Assembly (NCBI GenBank): GCA_915070155.1
Contig: CAJZFK010000028.1
Coordinates: forward strand, 1 to 8,270
Source: an uncultured Candidatus Saccharibacteria bacterium
GTDB lineage: Bacteria > Patescibacteriota > Saccharimonadia > Saccharimonadales > Saccharimonadaceae
Length of the DNA stretch: 8,270 nucleotides
Reading direction: 5' to 3'
Below the pieces are notes generated by a model, which ran no database searches, had not been told where the DNA came from, and was given only the letters and a program-made list of their open reading frames with translations. Every line of letters starts with the position of its first letter. Within the stretch, counting starts at the first letter, position 1. This document shows, in pieces, positions 1-5,344 of this stretch. The position numbers and the translations under genes are program-made.

Positions 1-2
1 AG

Positions 3-134
3 CATCAGGTGGTCTGCCTGCACAACAGCATAGGCTATGCTGATTACAACTCCCGCAAGCAGGACGAGTGAAATGATGCGCACGAGGGGGAACTGTACCG
101 CCTGTTTTTTCTGCAGCAGCAGAAAAGAGTAACG
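3..134 (-). CDS. Possible fragment of a foreign membrane-protein gene (partial, low confidence)
   Basis: On the minus strand, codons from 134 down to 3 are open for 44 residues. They include a hydrophobic helix of about 22 residues (LVRIISLVLLAGVV followed by ISIAYAVV), then a polar QADH. In the 28 codons from about 86 down to 3, 17 have T at the second position and 17 have G or C at the third, as expected for a membrane protein from a GC-richer genome. The frame runs off the left edge and starts after a TAA at 135-137, with no obvious start codon or ribosome binding site. It overlaps the wall-hydrolase frame on the other strand, so both cannot be real throughout. I infer that the first ~90-125 bases are a chimeric contig end or a recombination scar. 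The protein family is not recognised. Confidence 0.3.
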
Positions 135-1129
135 TTAATCCTAACTTCCTGGCAGCATTATATCTAACAGAACAGGGGAATACTTGGAAACCATTAAATT
201 CTCAATGGGCATCTTCACCGGTTGGCGCTAGTGGCCCTATGCAATTTATGCCAGGGACGTGGGCTGGTCACGCCCAAGACGGAGACGGCGACGGCAAGGC
301 TGATATTATGAACCCTTATGACGCAGTTTTTGCAGCTGCAGATCTAATTAAAGGTATGGGCACCGACAAGAATACTCCCCTGGGAGATATTGGTAGTCCA
401 TGGAAGCGGGAACCTATGACAATTCTATATGCAGCGGGTGCTTACAACTGGGGTGGCGGCAATATTCAAAATCATACATCAGATTCTAGTCCTTTAACTG
501 ATGCTCCAACGGAAACTCAAAACTATCTTAAAAATATCTACGAACTATTTAACAGCGACTTTACAAAATCAGGTCACCCAAACTACAAAGATCCGGCACC
601 TTCAGGAGAAGGTGGTAGCGAAAATAGCTCAGCTAATGTGTCAAATTGCGCAAATAGTGGCGGCGTACATGCCGGAAGTATAGTAGAAACAGCAAAAGGG
701 CTTATAAATAAAGACAATCCAGGTACACCCTCACAGGCATATATAGATGCTCGTGCTAAATACAACCCTGAAGCCGGTGGCGATATGAATGACTGCGGAA
801 AGTATGTATCTACTGTTATGCGCGCCAGTGGAGCCGACCCAGACTACCCACCAGCAGGCACCAGCATCCAAAGAGATTATGTAATGAATTCATCAAAATA
901 TACCATCATAAATACTAAATCTCCTAGTGATCTTCAACCTGGCGATATATTAGTCTACAGCGGTTCGGGATCTTACGGGCACACAATGATATATATTGGA
1001 GATCAAGGAGATGGTAACGTTGCGGTAGAAGCATCACTTGGAGACCATCCGCCTAGGTATGCTAATATTGGTCGCGTTCAAACGCAGCTAGGATATTCAA
1101 CTAATGTAGTAGCGAGGTTAAATAAATAA
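77..1129 (+). CDS. Bifunctional peptidoglycan hydrolase: SLT-type transglycosylase plus NlpC/P60-CHAP-like peptidase (5' incomplete)
   Basis: This secreted-type wall hydrolase has two catalytic domains. The frame is open from 77 (after a TGA at 74-76) but has no ATG, GTG or TTG before the ATG at 239. The probable catalytic Glu of the transglycosylase domain is at 170-172 (LYLTEQGN), so the ATG at 239 cannot be the true start. Next come the family motif GASGPMQFMPGTW (227-265), an Asp/Gly-rich DGDGDGKAD loop and AYNWGGGN, all typical of SLT/GH23 domains. After a Ser/Gly-rich linker, a cysteine-peptidase fold follows with Cys at 794-796 in NDCGKYV and His at 980-982 in GHTMIYIG, matching NlpC/P60 or CHAP enzymes. 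The domains should cleave glycan strands and stem peptides. In related bacteria such enzymes often sit beside secretion or pilus genes; none is visible here. The N-terminus and any signal peptide are missing, probably because of a sequence junction upstream. Confidence 0.85.
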   Translation, partial: CARGGTVPPVFSAAAEKSNVNPNFLAALYLTEQGNTWKPLNSQWASSPVGASGPMQFMPGTWAGHAQDGDGDGKADIMNPYDAVFAAADLIKGMGTDKNTPLGDIGSPWKREPMTILYAAGAYNWGGGNIQNHTSDSSPLTDAPTETQNYLKNIYELFNSDFTKSGHPNYKDPAPSGEGGSENSSANVSNCANSGGVHAGSIVETAKGLINKDNPGTPSQAYIDARAKYNPEAGGDMNDCGKYVSTVMRASGADPDYPPAGTSIQRDYVMNSSKYTIINTKSPSDLQPGDILVYSGSGSYGHTMIYIGDQGDGNVAVEASLGDHPPRYANIGRVQTQLGYSTNVVARLNK

Positions 1130-1131
1130 TT

Positions 1132-1857
1132 ATGTTCAATATTTTTATGCAATTAGATCGCAGAGTCAAAATAGCTATCGTCTCATTCGTAGGGTTATCC
1201 ATCTCACTGATCATATACGCAGTTTATCTACTGCAATTCGATGCCACGATATATGTATATTCCATACCCGACAACTTGACGATGTCTTATGGCGACGTAA
1301 AAAACCAGCAAATTTCATCCAGGAAAGATATTAAAGTAAAGCACGGCAACCATAAATTTACTTTCTCAGCTAACGGATTTGAAAGTTATACTACAGAAAT
1401 AAATATTAACACAAACGAGAAGAAAAACATCATATTCGCTTTAGAACCTATTACAGATGAAGCTAAAAAAGAATACGCAAAAGACAAGTACACTGATATC
1501 AAGGAAGGTATAGCCGGTAAACAAGGTAAAGAAGCTACTCGTCAATTGGAAAATAAAAATCCCGCTATCAAATCTTTACCTATCCACGGCAGAGATTTCT
1601 ATATATTTCCATGCGACAGATATCGATCTGGAGGAGATAAGACTATAGGAATATGTATAACAGTAACGGACTATTTTAACCGCTCTCAAATTGACGAGGC
1701 GTTTACCAAGCTAAAAGAAAAGGGAATAAATCAAGAAGATTATGACATCAAAGTCAATAATCACATCTGGCCAACAGAGAAAGAAAAGTCTACAGGAGTT
1801 GCAGTTCAATGTAGAGGCTCAAATCCTGACTGGTGCTATACCTACAGAGATATTTAA
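1132..1857 (+). CDS. Membrane-anchored protein of unknown function with PEGA-like domain
   Basis: I do not recognise this 241-residue protein as a named family. A short N-terminal tail with basic residues (LDRRVK) precedes one membrane helix at about residues 13-35, so most of the protein should lie outside the membrane. Residues ~38-107 look like a PEGA-type beta domain: an initial beta strand, a mid HGNHKFTFSANGFESY (cf. the usual G-x-H-x-hydrophobic...GY pattern) and a closing strand ending in ALEP. A charged, lysine-rich helical linker (108-145) leads to a C-terminal alpha/beta region with four cysteines at 161, 175, 227 and 235, which could form disulfides. The gene starts 2 nt after the wall-hydrolase stop and lacks a nearby Shine-Dalgarno (GAGG at 1114-1117 is 14 nt away), suggesting translational coupling. 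A second ATG at 1147 is possible. Its TAA shares four bases, TTAA, with the convergent dnaN stop. A role with the neighbouring hydrolase at the cell surface is inference. Confidence 0.8.
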   Translation: MFNIFMQLDRRVKIAIVSFVGLSISLIIYAVYLLQFDATIYVYSIPDNLTMSYGDVKNQQISSRKDIKVKHGNHKFTFSANGFESYTTEININTNEKKNIIFALEPITDEAKKEYAKDKYTDIKEGIAGKQGKEATRQLENKNPAIKSLPIHGRDFYIFPCDRYRSGGDKTIGICITVTDYFNRSQIDEAFTKLKEKGINQEDYDIKVNNHIWPTEKEKSTGVAVQCRGSNPDWCYTYRDI

Positions 1858-2951
1858 CTCTTAAGCGGCATAATAATGTGCGTATAATCAGGATTTTTTA
1901 CTTGCTCGCGAATTACGCACGGCGACAATTTACCATTAAATGAGAATACAATTTCATCCGCGTCAATAATATTCAAAACCTCAGTTAGGTAGCGTGAATT
2001 AAGCGTTACTTGACCATCTGCGGATATTTTGGCTGTTGCCTCTGAGGTGTTCTCGCCAAGCTCAGACGCAATCGAATGAATAGAAAGCAGAGAATTTTCC
2101 TCTGATGCGGTAATTGTAATTCCACCACCGGATTCACGCGCAAATAACGCCGCAATTTTCGTAACTCGACTAAAATCAGACTTCTTAATGACAATCTCAG
2201 TTTCGGCAGTCGCTGGAATCAATTGGCGATAATCAGGGAATTTCCCGTCAATCAATCGGCTAACAATTTCCATATCTCCCGTCTTAAAACAAACTTGAGA
2301 ATCGTCAAAAAGAACCGTAATTTTCTTCTCATCGCCGACGCTCTTACTGACTTCTGCCAATGTAGACGCAGGAATGATCGCTGAAACTTCATTATCCGAC
2401 TTTATCAGACGCTTTTCTGCCAGCCTGTAGCCATCAGTAGCAGCCAAATATAGCGATCCTTCATAATTATGCCAATAAACTCCCGTAAGCACCGCTCGCG
2501 TGACATCAGAACTAACAGCCAACTTCGTTTGGACTATGGCTTTCTTAAGATCCTCGACATCAATTTCATATTGCATAGCGGTCTTTTCATCAATTGTAGG
2601 CAGCTCAGGATATTCGTCAGCCACCACACCATTGATAACTGATGAGAATTTTCCTGAAGTTATATGTAAATGCTCGTTTTTAGTTTCAAGTTCCACCGGG
2701 CCGCTTGGTAGGTTTGTAATGAATTCTGATACCAATCGGGCAGGGATTGTAATAGATCCATGATCTTCAATTTTCGCGCCAATGTATTGAGTGGAAGCAA
2801 TTTCCAAATTCGTTCCAGCAATCAACAACCTTCCTCCATCAGTGCGCAGTAAAATATTATTCAATATCGGCAGTTCATTACGACTTGATGCGATATCTTT
2901 GATTAGATTAAGTGCTTTTGCAAGTTTTTCTTGGGTGACTGATACTTTCAT
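1854..2951 (-). CDS. dnaN: DNA polymerase III beta subunit (sliding clamp)
   Basis: The 365-residue product is the usual size for the ring-shaped processivity clamp that tethers the replicative polymerase to DNA. It shows the expected three-domain pattern. LPILNNILL (27-35) is in domain 1. ATDGYRLA (171-178) and FPDYRQLIP (238-246) are family signatures of the central part. The C-terminus YTHIIMPLKS matches the conserved end, which forms part of the partner-binding pocket. The ATG at 2949-2951 is preceded by AAGGAAAG (2956-2963 on the plus strand) 4 nt away, supporting this start. It lies downstream of dnaA in the same direction across a 245-bp gap with DnaA boxes, so it may be co-transcribed with dnaA or have its own promoter. 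It ends tail to tail with the gene at 1132-1857. No recF or gyrB follows it, unlike the common dnaA-dnaN-recF-gyr order. Confidence 0.97.
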   Translation of the reverse strand: MKVSVTQEKLAKALNLIKDIASSRNELPILNNILLRTDGGRLLIAGTNLEIASTQYIGAKIEDHGSITIPARLVSEFITNLPSGPVELETKNEHLHITSGKFSSVINGVVADEYPELPTIDEKTAMQYEIDVEDLKKAIVQTKLAVSSDVTRAVLTGVYWHNYEGSLYLAATDGYRLAEKRLIKSDNEVSAIIPASTLAEVSKSVGDEKKITVLFDDSQVCFKTGDMEIVSRLIDGKFPDYRQLIPATAETEIVIKKSDFSRVTKIAALFARESGGGITITASEENSLLSIHSIASELGENTSEATAKISADGQVTLNSRYLTEVLNIIDADEIVFSFNGKLSPCVIREQVKNPDYTHIIMPLKS

Positions 2952-3196
2952 TATACTTTCCTTAATTTTTAATTAGTCTTAATAGTAATAGGTGCTGTGG
3001 AAACTGGGTAAAAAATGTGTTCAAACAGGGGTAGAATGGTGATAAAATAGGTGGAAAACTCTGTGTGCTATTTGTGGACTTTATAGTGGATATTTGTGTA
3101 TTATTCCACTGTCTGATGACTTGTCGTTTTCTTTCCACAGATCTGTGTGTTGGTAAGTCGCCGCAAAAACACAACATCTGCACAGCTTTTCCACAA
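2952..3196. other. dnaA-dnaN intergenic region, candidate oriC with DnaA boxes
   Basis: This 245-bp gap contains no plausible gene. It holds several DnaA-box-like 9-mers. Reading as TGTGGAAAA-type on the plus strand are TGTGGAAAC at 2996-3004, GGTGGAAAA at 3050-3058, TGTGGACTT at 3073-3081 and AGTGGATAT at 3085-3093. In the opposite orientation are CTTTCCACA at 3131-3139 and TTTTCCACA at 3187-3195, the latter 1 nt from the dnaA stop. The part next to dnaN (about 2950-2990) is very AT-rich, as expected for a duplex-unwinding element. Density of boxes, position beside dnaA and the AT-rich end together support an origin or half of a bipartite origin. Individual weaker boxes may be chance matches. 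Confidence 0.75.
2974..3004 (-). promoter_or_regulatory. DnaA box plus DnaA-trio-like unwinding element
   Basis: On the plus strand, six triplets TAG TCT TAA TAG TAA TAG (2974-2991) are followed by GTGC (2992-2995) and the DnaA box TGTGGAAAC (2996-3004). Read outward from the box, the plus strand gives 3'-GAT AAT GAT AAT TCT GAT-5'. This matches the pattern of the B. subtilis DnaA-trio, where DnaA loads from a box onto a single strand through 3'-GAT-like repeats after a short GC-containing spacer. Five of the six triplets fit TAG or TAA, and the AT-rich tract toward dnaN follows. The sequence pattern is seen directly; the unwinding role is inferred from the B. subtilis model. Confidence 0.65.
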
Positions 3197-3200
3197 TTAA
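3187..3200 (+). repeat. 14-nt direct repeat with DnaA box, copy 1
   Basis: TTTTCCACAATTAA occurs here and, identical and in the same orientation, at 4662-4675, one copy on each side of dnaA. The first nine bases form a DnaA box. In this copy the last four bases include the dnaA stop codon (TAA on the minus strand, 3197-3199). Confidence 0.7.
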
Positions 3201-4552
3201 TGAACATATAATTTATCCTTAATGTCGTTAATTTGCTCGCGAATACTGACATTTCTAAGGCTTTCTTTAGTAATCTTCTCAATTGAATGCATAGCGGTTG
3301 TGTGGTCTTTTCGTCCAAGCTCTTGGGCAATTTTCGGAAAACTCATTTTCAGTTCACTACGCAGAAGGAACATCGCAATTTGTCTTGGCATCGCGATAAA
3401 TTTATCTCGCCTGGATGAGCACATATCTTTTACATCAATATTATAATAGCGCGCCGTCTTATCAATTATCTGTTTGGCGGTTATATGTTGCGGTCTATTG
3501 CGTTTAATATCTCCCAAAATTCCTTCAGCCGCCGCTAAATCAGGAGTGAAATTCTGCATTTCCGCGTAAGCCAGCAATCGATTCAAAGCGCCTTCCAGTT
3601 CGCGAATGTTCGTCTTAAAATTGGTAGCCAGATATTCTACGACATCGGAATCTAGTTCAGTGTTGCTGAGTTCAGCTTTTGCCTTAACGATAGCACAACG
3701 AGTTTCATAATCGGGCATCTGAATATCAATCGCCATACCCCATTCAAATCGACTACGCAAACGATCGGTTAGAGTAGGAATACTTTTTGGCGGTTTATCT
3801 GAGCTAATAATGATTTGCTTATTGTTCTGATGAAGATCGTTAAATGTATGGAAAAATTCGTCCTGAGTTTTTTCTTTTCCAGCGATAAATTGCATATCAT
3901 CTACAATTAATACGTCAACATTGCGATATTTATCGGAAAAACCTTTTTTCTTGAAACGAATAGAATCCAGAAACTCATTAACAAACGTTTCCGTAGTGAT
4001 GTAAAGCACGCGCGCCGAAGGTTGTTTTTTAACTATCTCGTTACCAACAGCTTGCATTAAGTGAGTTTTACCAAGTCCAGAACCTCCGTAAAGATAGAGC
4101 GGATTATATTTTTCTCCTGGATGTGCGGCGACCGCTTGGCAGGCAGCATAGGCTAAATCGTTACTTGAGCCAACGATGAAGTTGTCAAAGGTATACCTGG
4201 GGTTAAGATTACTAGAATGAGATTTCCTCGATGGTAAAATCAGCGGCTTCGCTGTTTCTTGTTGTCCACTTTTATCAACTTCACGATTAACGCGCGGTTT
4301 TTTATTACTAGATTCGACGTTATAAGAAATAGACGGAGCATTGATGCCGTTGTGAGCCAAGGCTTCTAATATTTGCGGGTGAAATCGCTTTTCAAGTTGA
4401 GTTCTAGCAAAAATATTCGGCGCAATTATAAGAACTTCTTTTTCGGAGATTATTTCCAATTTGGTATTTTTAAACCACGCAGTAAACGACGAAGACGATA
4501 CAGTTACTTCAATCTCACCTAAAACACCCTGCCAAACCGCATGACTATCCAC
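3197..4552 (-). CDS. dnaA: Chromosomal replication initiator protein DnaA
   Basis: The 451-residue AAA+ initiator binds DnaA boxes and melts the origin. Domain I (about 1-75) begins with the conserved VWQGVLGEIE helix, and domain II is a short polar linker (about 80-113). Domain III carries Walker A GGSGLGKTH (156-164), Walker B VLIVDDMQF (214-222), a sensor 1 region SSDKPP (250-255), the arginine-finger region RLRSRFEWG (264-272) and sensor 2 NIRELEGALNRL (315-326). Domain IV has PRQIAM (389-394) and the signature GRKDHTTAMH (413-422). Most homologues read GGRDHTTV there, so the residue before DHTT is Lys, not Arg. The start is GTG at 4550-4552, supported by GAGGGAG upstream and by the domain I alignment; no ATG lies nearby. 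Origin-like sequences flank it on both sides, and its proposed promoter overlaps a DnaA box. Confidence 0.98.
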   Translation of the reverse strand: MDSHAVWQGVLGEIEVTVSSSSFTAWFKNTKLEIISEKEVLIIAPNIFARTQLEKRFHPQILEALAHNGINAPSISYNVESSNKKPRVNREVDKSGQQETAKPLILPSRKSHSSNLNPRYTFDNFIVGSSNDLAYAACQAVAAHPGEKYNPLYLYGGSGLGKTHLMQAVGNEIVKKQPSARVLYITTETFVNEFLDSIRFKKKGFSDKYRNVDVLIVDDMQFIAGKEKTQDEFFHTFNDLHQNNKQIIISSDKPPKSIPTLTDRLRSRFEWGMAIDIQMPDYETRCAIVKAKAELSNTELDSDVVEYLATNFKTNIRELEGALNRLLAYAEMQNFTPDLAAAEGILGDIKRNRPQHITAKQIIDKTARYYNIDVKDMCSSRRDKFIAMPRQIAMFLLRSELKMSFPKIAQELGRKDHTTAMHSIEKITKESLRNVSIREQINDIKDKLYVH

Positions 4553-4587
4553 GAAAATTACTCCCTCAAATTCTGTTAACTGTCTTT

Positions 4588-4617
4588 ACTATAGCAAATA
4601 AGGGAAGTTTTCCACAA
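4588..4617 (-). promoter_or_regulatory. Predicted dnaA promoter with overlapping DnaA box
   Basis: On the minus strand, TTGTGG (4617-4612) and TATAGT (4593-4588) are separated by 18 nt, which fits a sigma-70-type promoter with a weak -35. Transcription would start near 4581, leaving a leader of about 28 nt that includes GAGGGAG before the GTG. The DnaA box at 4608-4616 covers most of the -35, so bound DnaA should block RNA polymerase. Autoregulation is inferred from this overlap and known in other bacteria. Confidence 0.5.
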
Positions 4618-4724
4618 GTATAAACGGAGTAGAAATGTTACTATTCAAAACAGGGGTGGAGTTTTCCACAATTAAAATTCTCATCTGTTAAAACTGTGGA
4701 AAAATATACGTCGATAGTGGAAAA
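4608..4724. promoter_or_regulatory. DnaA-box cluster upstream of dnaA
   Basis: Four sites lie within 117 bp: TTTTCCACA at 4608-4616 and 4662-4670, its exact reverse complement TGTGGAAAA at 4695-4703, and AGTGGAAAA with one mismatch at 4716-4724. The first two point toward rpmH and the last two toward dnaA. At 4657-4670 GTGGA and TCCAC form a small inverted repeat around GTTT. The box consensus here is TTTTCCACA rather than the Escherichia coli TTATCCACA. Confidence 0.75.
4662..4675 (+). repeat. 14-nt direct repeat with DnaA box, copy 2
   Basis: TTTTCCACAATTAA is identical to 3187-3200. Nearby, TTCAAAACAGGGGTGGA (4644-4660) also resembles TTCAAACAGGGGTAGA (3020-3035) in the other gap, so the two origin halves share more than boxes. 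Confidence 0.7.
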
Positions 4725-4736
4725 GTCATTGTCGAC

Positions 4737-4765
4737 TTGCAAAAAGTACTGAAAGAATATATACT
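4737..4765 (+). promoter_or_regulatory. Predicted rpmH promoter
   Basis: TTGCAA (4737-4742) and TATACT (4760-4765) are separated by 17 nt, a good sigma-70 arrangement with four of six -35 bases and five of six -10 bases matching consensus. Only 10 nt separate the -10 from the rpmH ATG, so the predicted transcript starts 2-4 nt before the start codon, with no room for a ribosome binding site. Confidence 0.6.
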
Positions 4766-4775
4766 ATTTGTTGAT

Positions 4776-4913
4776 ATGCCAAAGCGAACATTTCAACCAC
4801 ACACCCGACACCGCGCAAAGACGCACGGTTTTAGGGCACGAGTTTCTACCAAGGCTGGTAGAATGGTTTTGAAGCGCCGCCGCCTAAAGGGCCGCGCTAA
4901 AATTGCTATTTAA
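4776..4913 (+). CDS. rpmH: 50S ribosomal protein L34
   Basis: This 45-residue, highly basic protein is too small for most ORF filters but unmistakable: MPKRTFQPHTRHRAKTHGF at the start, then STKAGRMVLKRRRLKGRAK. Length and sequence match bacterial L34 (44-46 residues), a protein of the large ribosomal subunit that packs into 23S rRNA. It opens the rpmH-rnpA-yidC-jag cluster and is transcribed away from dnaA. No Shine-Dalgarno precedes the ATG (the 10 bases before it are ATTTGTTGAT), and the promoter -10 lies so close that the mRNA is predicted to be leaderless. An intrinsic terminator follows 16 nt after the stop. Confidence 0.97.
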   Translation: MPKRTFQPHTRHRAKTHGFRARVSTKAGRMVLKRRRLKGRAKIAI

Positions 4914-4929
4914 TTGATAGCTAAAAATT

Positions 4930-4956
4930 ATCCCGTCGATGAAGGCGGGATTTTTT
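4930..4956 (+). terminator. Intrinsic terminator after rpmH
   Basis: ATCCCGTC (4930-4937) can pair with GGCGGGAT (4944-4951), with one T-G wobble, around the 6-nt loop GATGAA. The T-tract runs through 4951-4956. The hairpin should end or attenuate rpmH transcripts. Its T-tract runs directly into the extended -10 for rnpA, so termination and re-initiation are only a few bases apart. Confidence 0.75.
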
Positions 4957-4964
4957 GATATAAT
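4955..4964 (+). promoter_or_regulatory. Predicted rnpA extended -10 promoter
   Basis: A perfect TATAAT (4959-4964) preceded by TG one base upstream (TGATATAAT) forms an extended -10. No convincing -35 is present at the expected distance, which extended -10 promoters can tolerate. Eight bases separate it from the rnpA ATG, so the predicted mRNA has a leader of only 0-3 nt. Confidence 0.6.
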
Positions 4965-4972
4965 TGTAAAAT

Positions 4973-5320
4973 ATGTTACAACAATGTAATCGATTTCACG
5001 GTCATGGCAGTCTTAAGTTTGTCTATAAAAATGGGCAAGCGGTTCGTTCGTCTATAGCCACGATAAAATATGTGAAGAACCCGTATCGAAATCACAGCAG
5101 GTTTGCGGTTGTTGTTAGTAAAAAAGTTCTAAAATCAGCGGTGCGTCGGAATCGCATACGTCGACGTGTTTATGAAATTATTCGCCTGGAGCTGCCTAAT
5201 ATGAAAAATGACCAAGATGTGGCTGTTATTATATTTTCGGCGGAAGTTTTATCGATGCCACATAAAGACCTAAAACAGACAATAAAGAATCTTTTCTCTC
5301 AAGCTCAACTGTATAAATAG
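4973..5320 (+). CDS. rnpA: Ribonuclease P protein component
   Basis: The 115-residue basic protein assists the catalytic RNase P RNA in removing 5' leaders from precursor tRNAs. It begins with RFHGHGSLKFVYKNG (7-21), the region that helps bind the pre-tRNA leader. It contains SKKVLKSAVRRNRIRRR (49-65), which includes the diagnostic RNR box at 59-61. Length is typical for the family (about 110-120). Its place directly after rpmH is conserved across bacteria. The start is supported by similarity from residue 6 onward. No Shine-Dalgarno lies before the ATG; a TATAAT ends 8 nt upstream, so translation is probably leaderless. The RNA partner gene (rnpB) is not in the window. Confidence 0.96.
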   Translation: MLQQCNRFHGHGSLKFVYKNGQAVRSSIATIKYVKNPYRNHSRFAVVVSKKVLKSAVRRNRIRRRVYEIIRLELPNMKNDQDVAVIIFSAEVLSMPHKDLKQTIKNLFSQAQLYK

Positions 5321-5329
5321 GCGCTTTTT

Positions 5330-5338
5330 TGTTATAAT
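5330..5338 (+). promoter_or_regulatory. Predicted yidC extended -10 promoter
   Basis: TGTTATAAT (5330-5338) is an extended -10 with a perfect TATAAT, again just after a run of T (5325-5330). Six bases separate it from the yidC ATG, so the expected transcription start falls on or within 2 nt of the A of the start codon. No clear -35 is visible. Confidence 0.6.
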
Positions 5339-5344
5339 TAAGAC

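Larger units (their letters stand above)
4553..4775. other. dnaA-rpmH divergent intergenic region, candidate second half of oriC
   Basis: This 223-bp gap lies between the divergent dnaA and rpmH starts and contains no gene. It carries two exact TTTTCCACA boxes, one exact inverse box and one near match, plus outward-facing promoters for dnaA and rpmH. Transcription of dnaA/dnaN and of rpmH-rnpA-yidC-jag diverges from here, as often seen around bacterial origins. Together with 2952-3196 it suggests a bipartite origin enclosing dnaA. Which gap is actually unwound is best judged from the trio-like element, which is only in the other gap. Confidence 0.65.

Noticed and set aside
2..76. Reading the TGAs at 41-43 and 74-76 as glycine (code 25) to extend the hydrolase
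   Set aside because: No other gene in the window has an in-frame TGA, and all complete genes are intact under the standard code. The upstream residues also do not resemble a hydrolase N-terminus.
501..765. Small open frames on both strands inside the hydrolase gene
   Set aside because: They overlap a confidently conserved coding frame and have no domain features or ribosome binding sites.
2962..3330. Open frame of 122 codons on the minus strand across the dnaA-dnaN gap
   Set aside because: It overlaps dnaA in another frame, runs through the DnaA boxes and trio-like element, and has no recognisable domain.
5301..5330. Possible terminator after rnpA (AAGC ... GCTTTTTT)
   Set aside because: Only about four base pairs can form around a long loop; the T-tract is better explained as part of the yidC promoter module.
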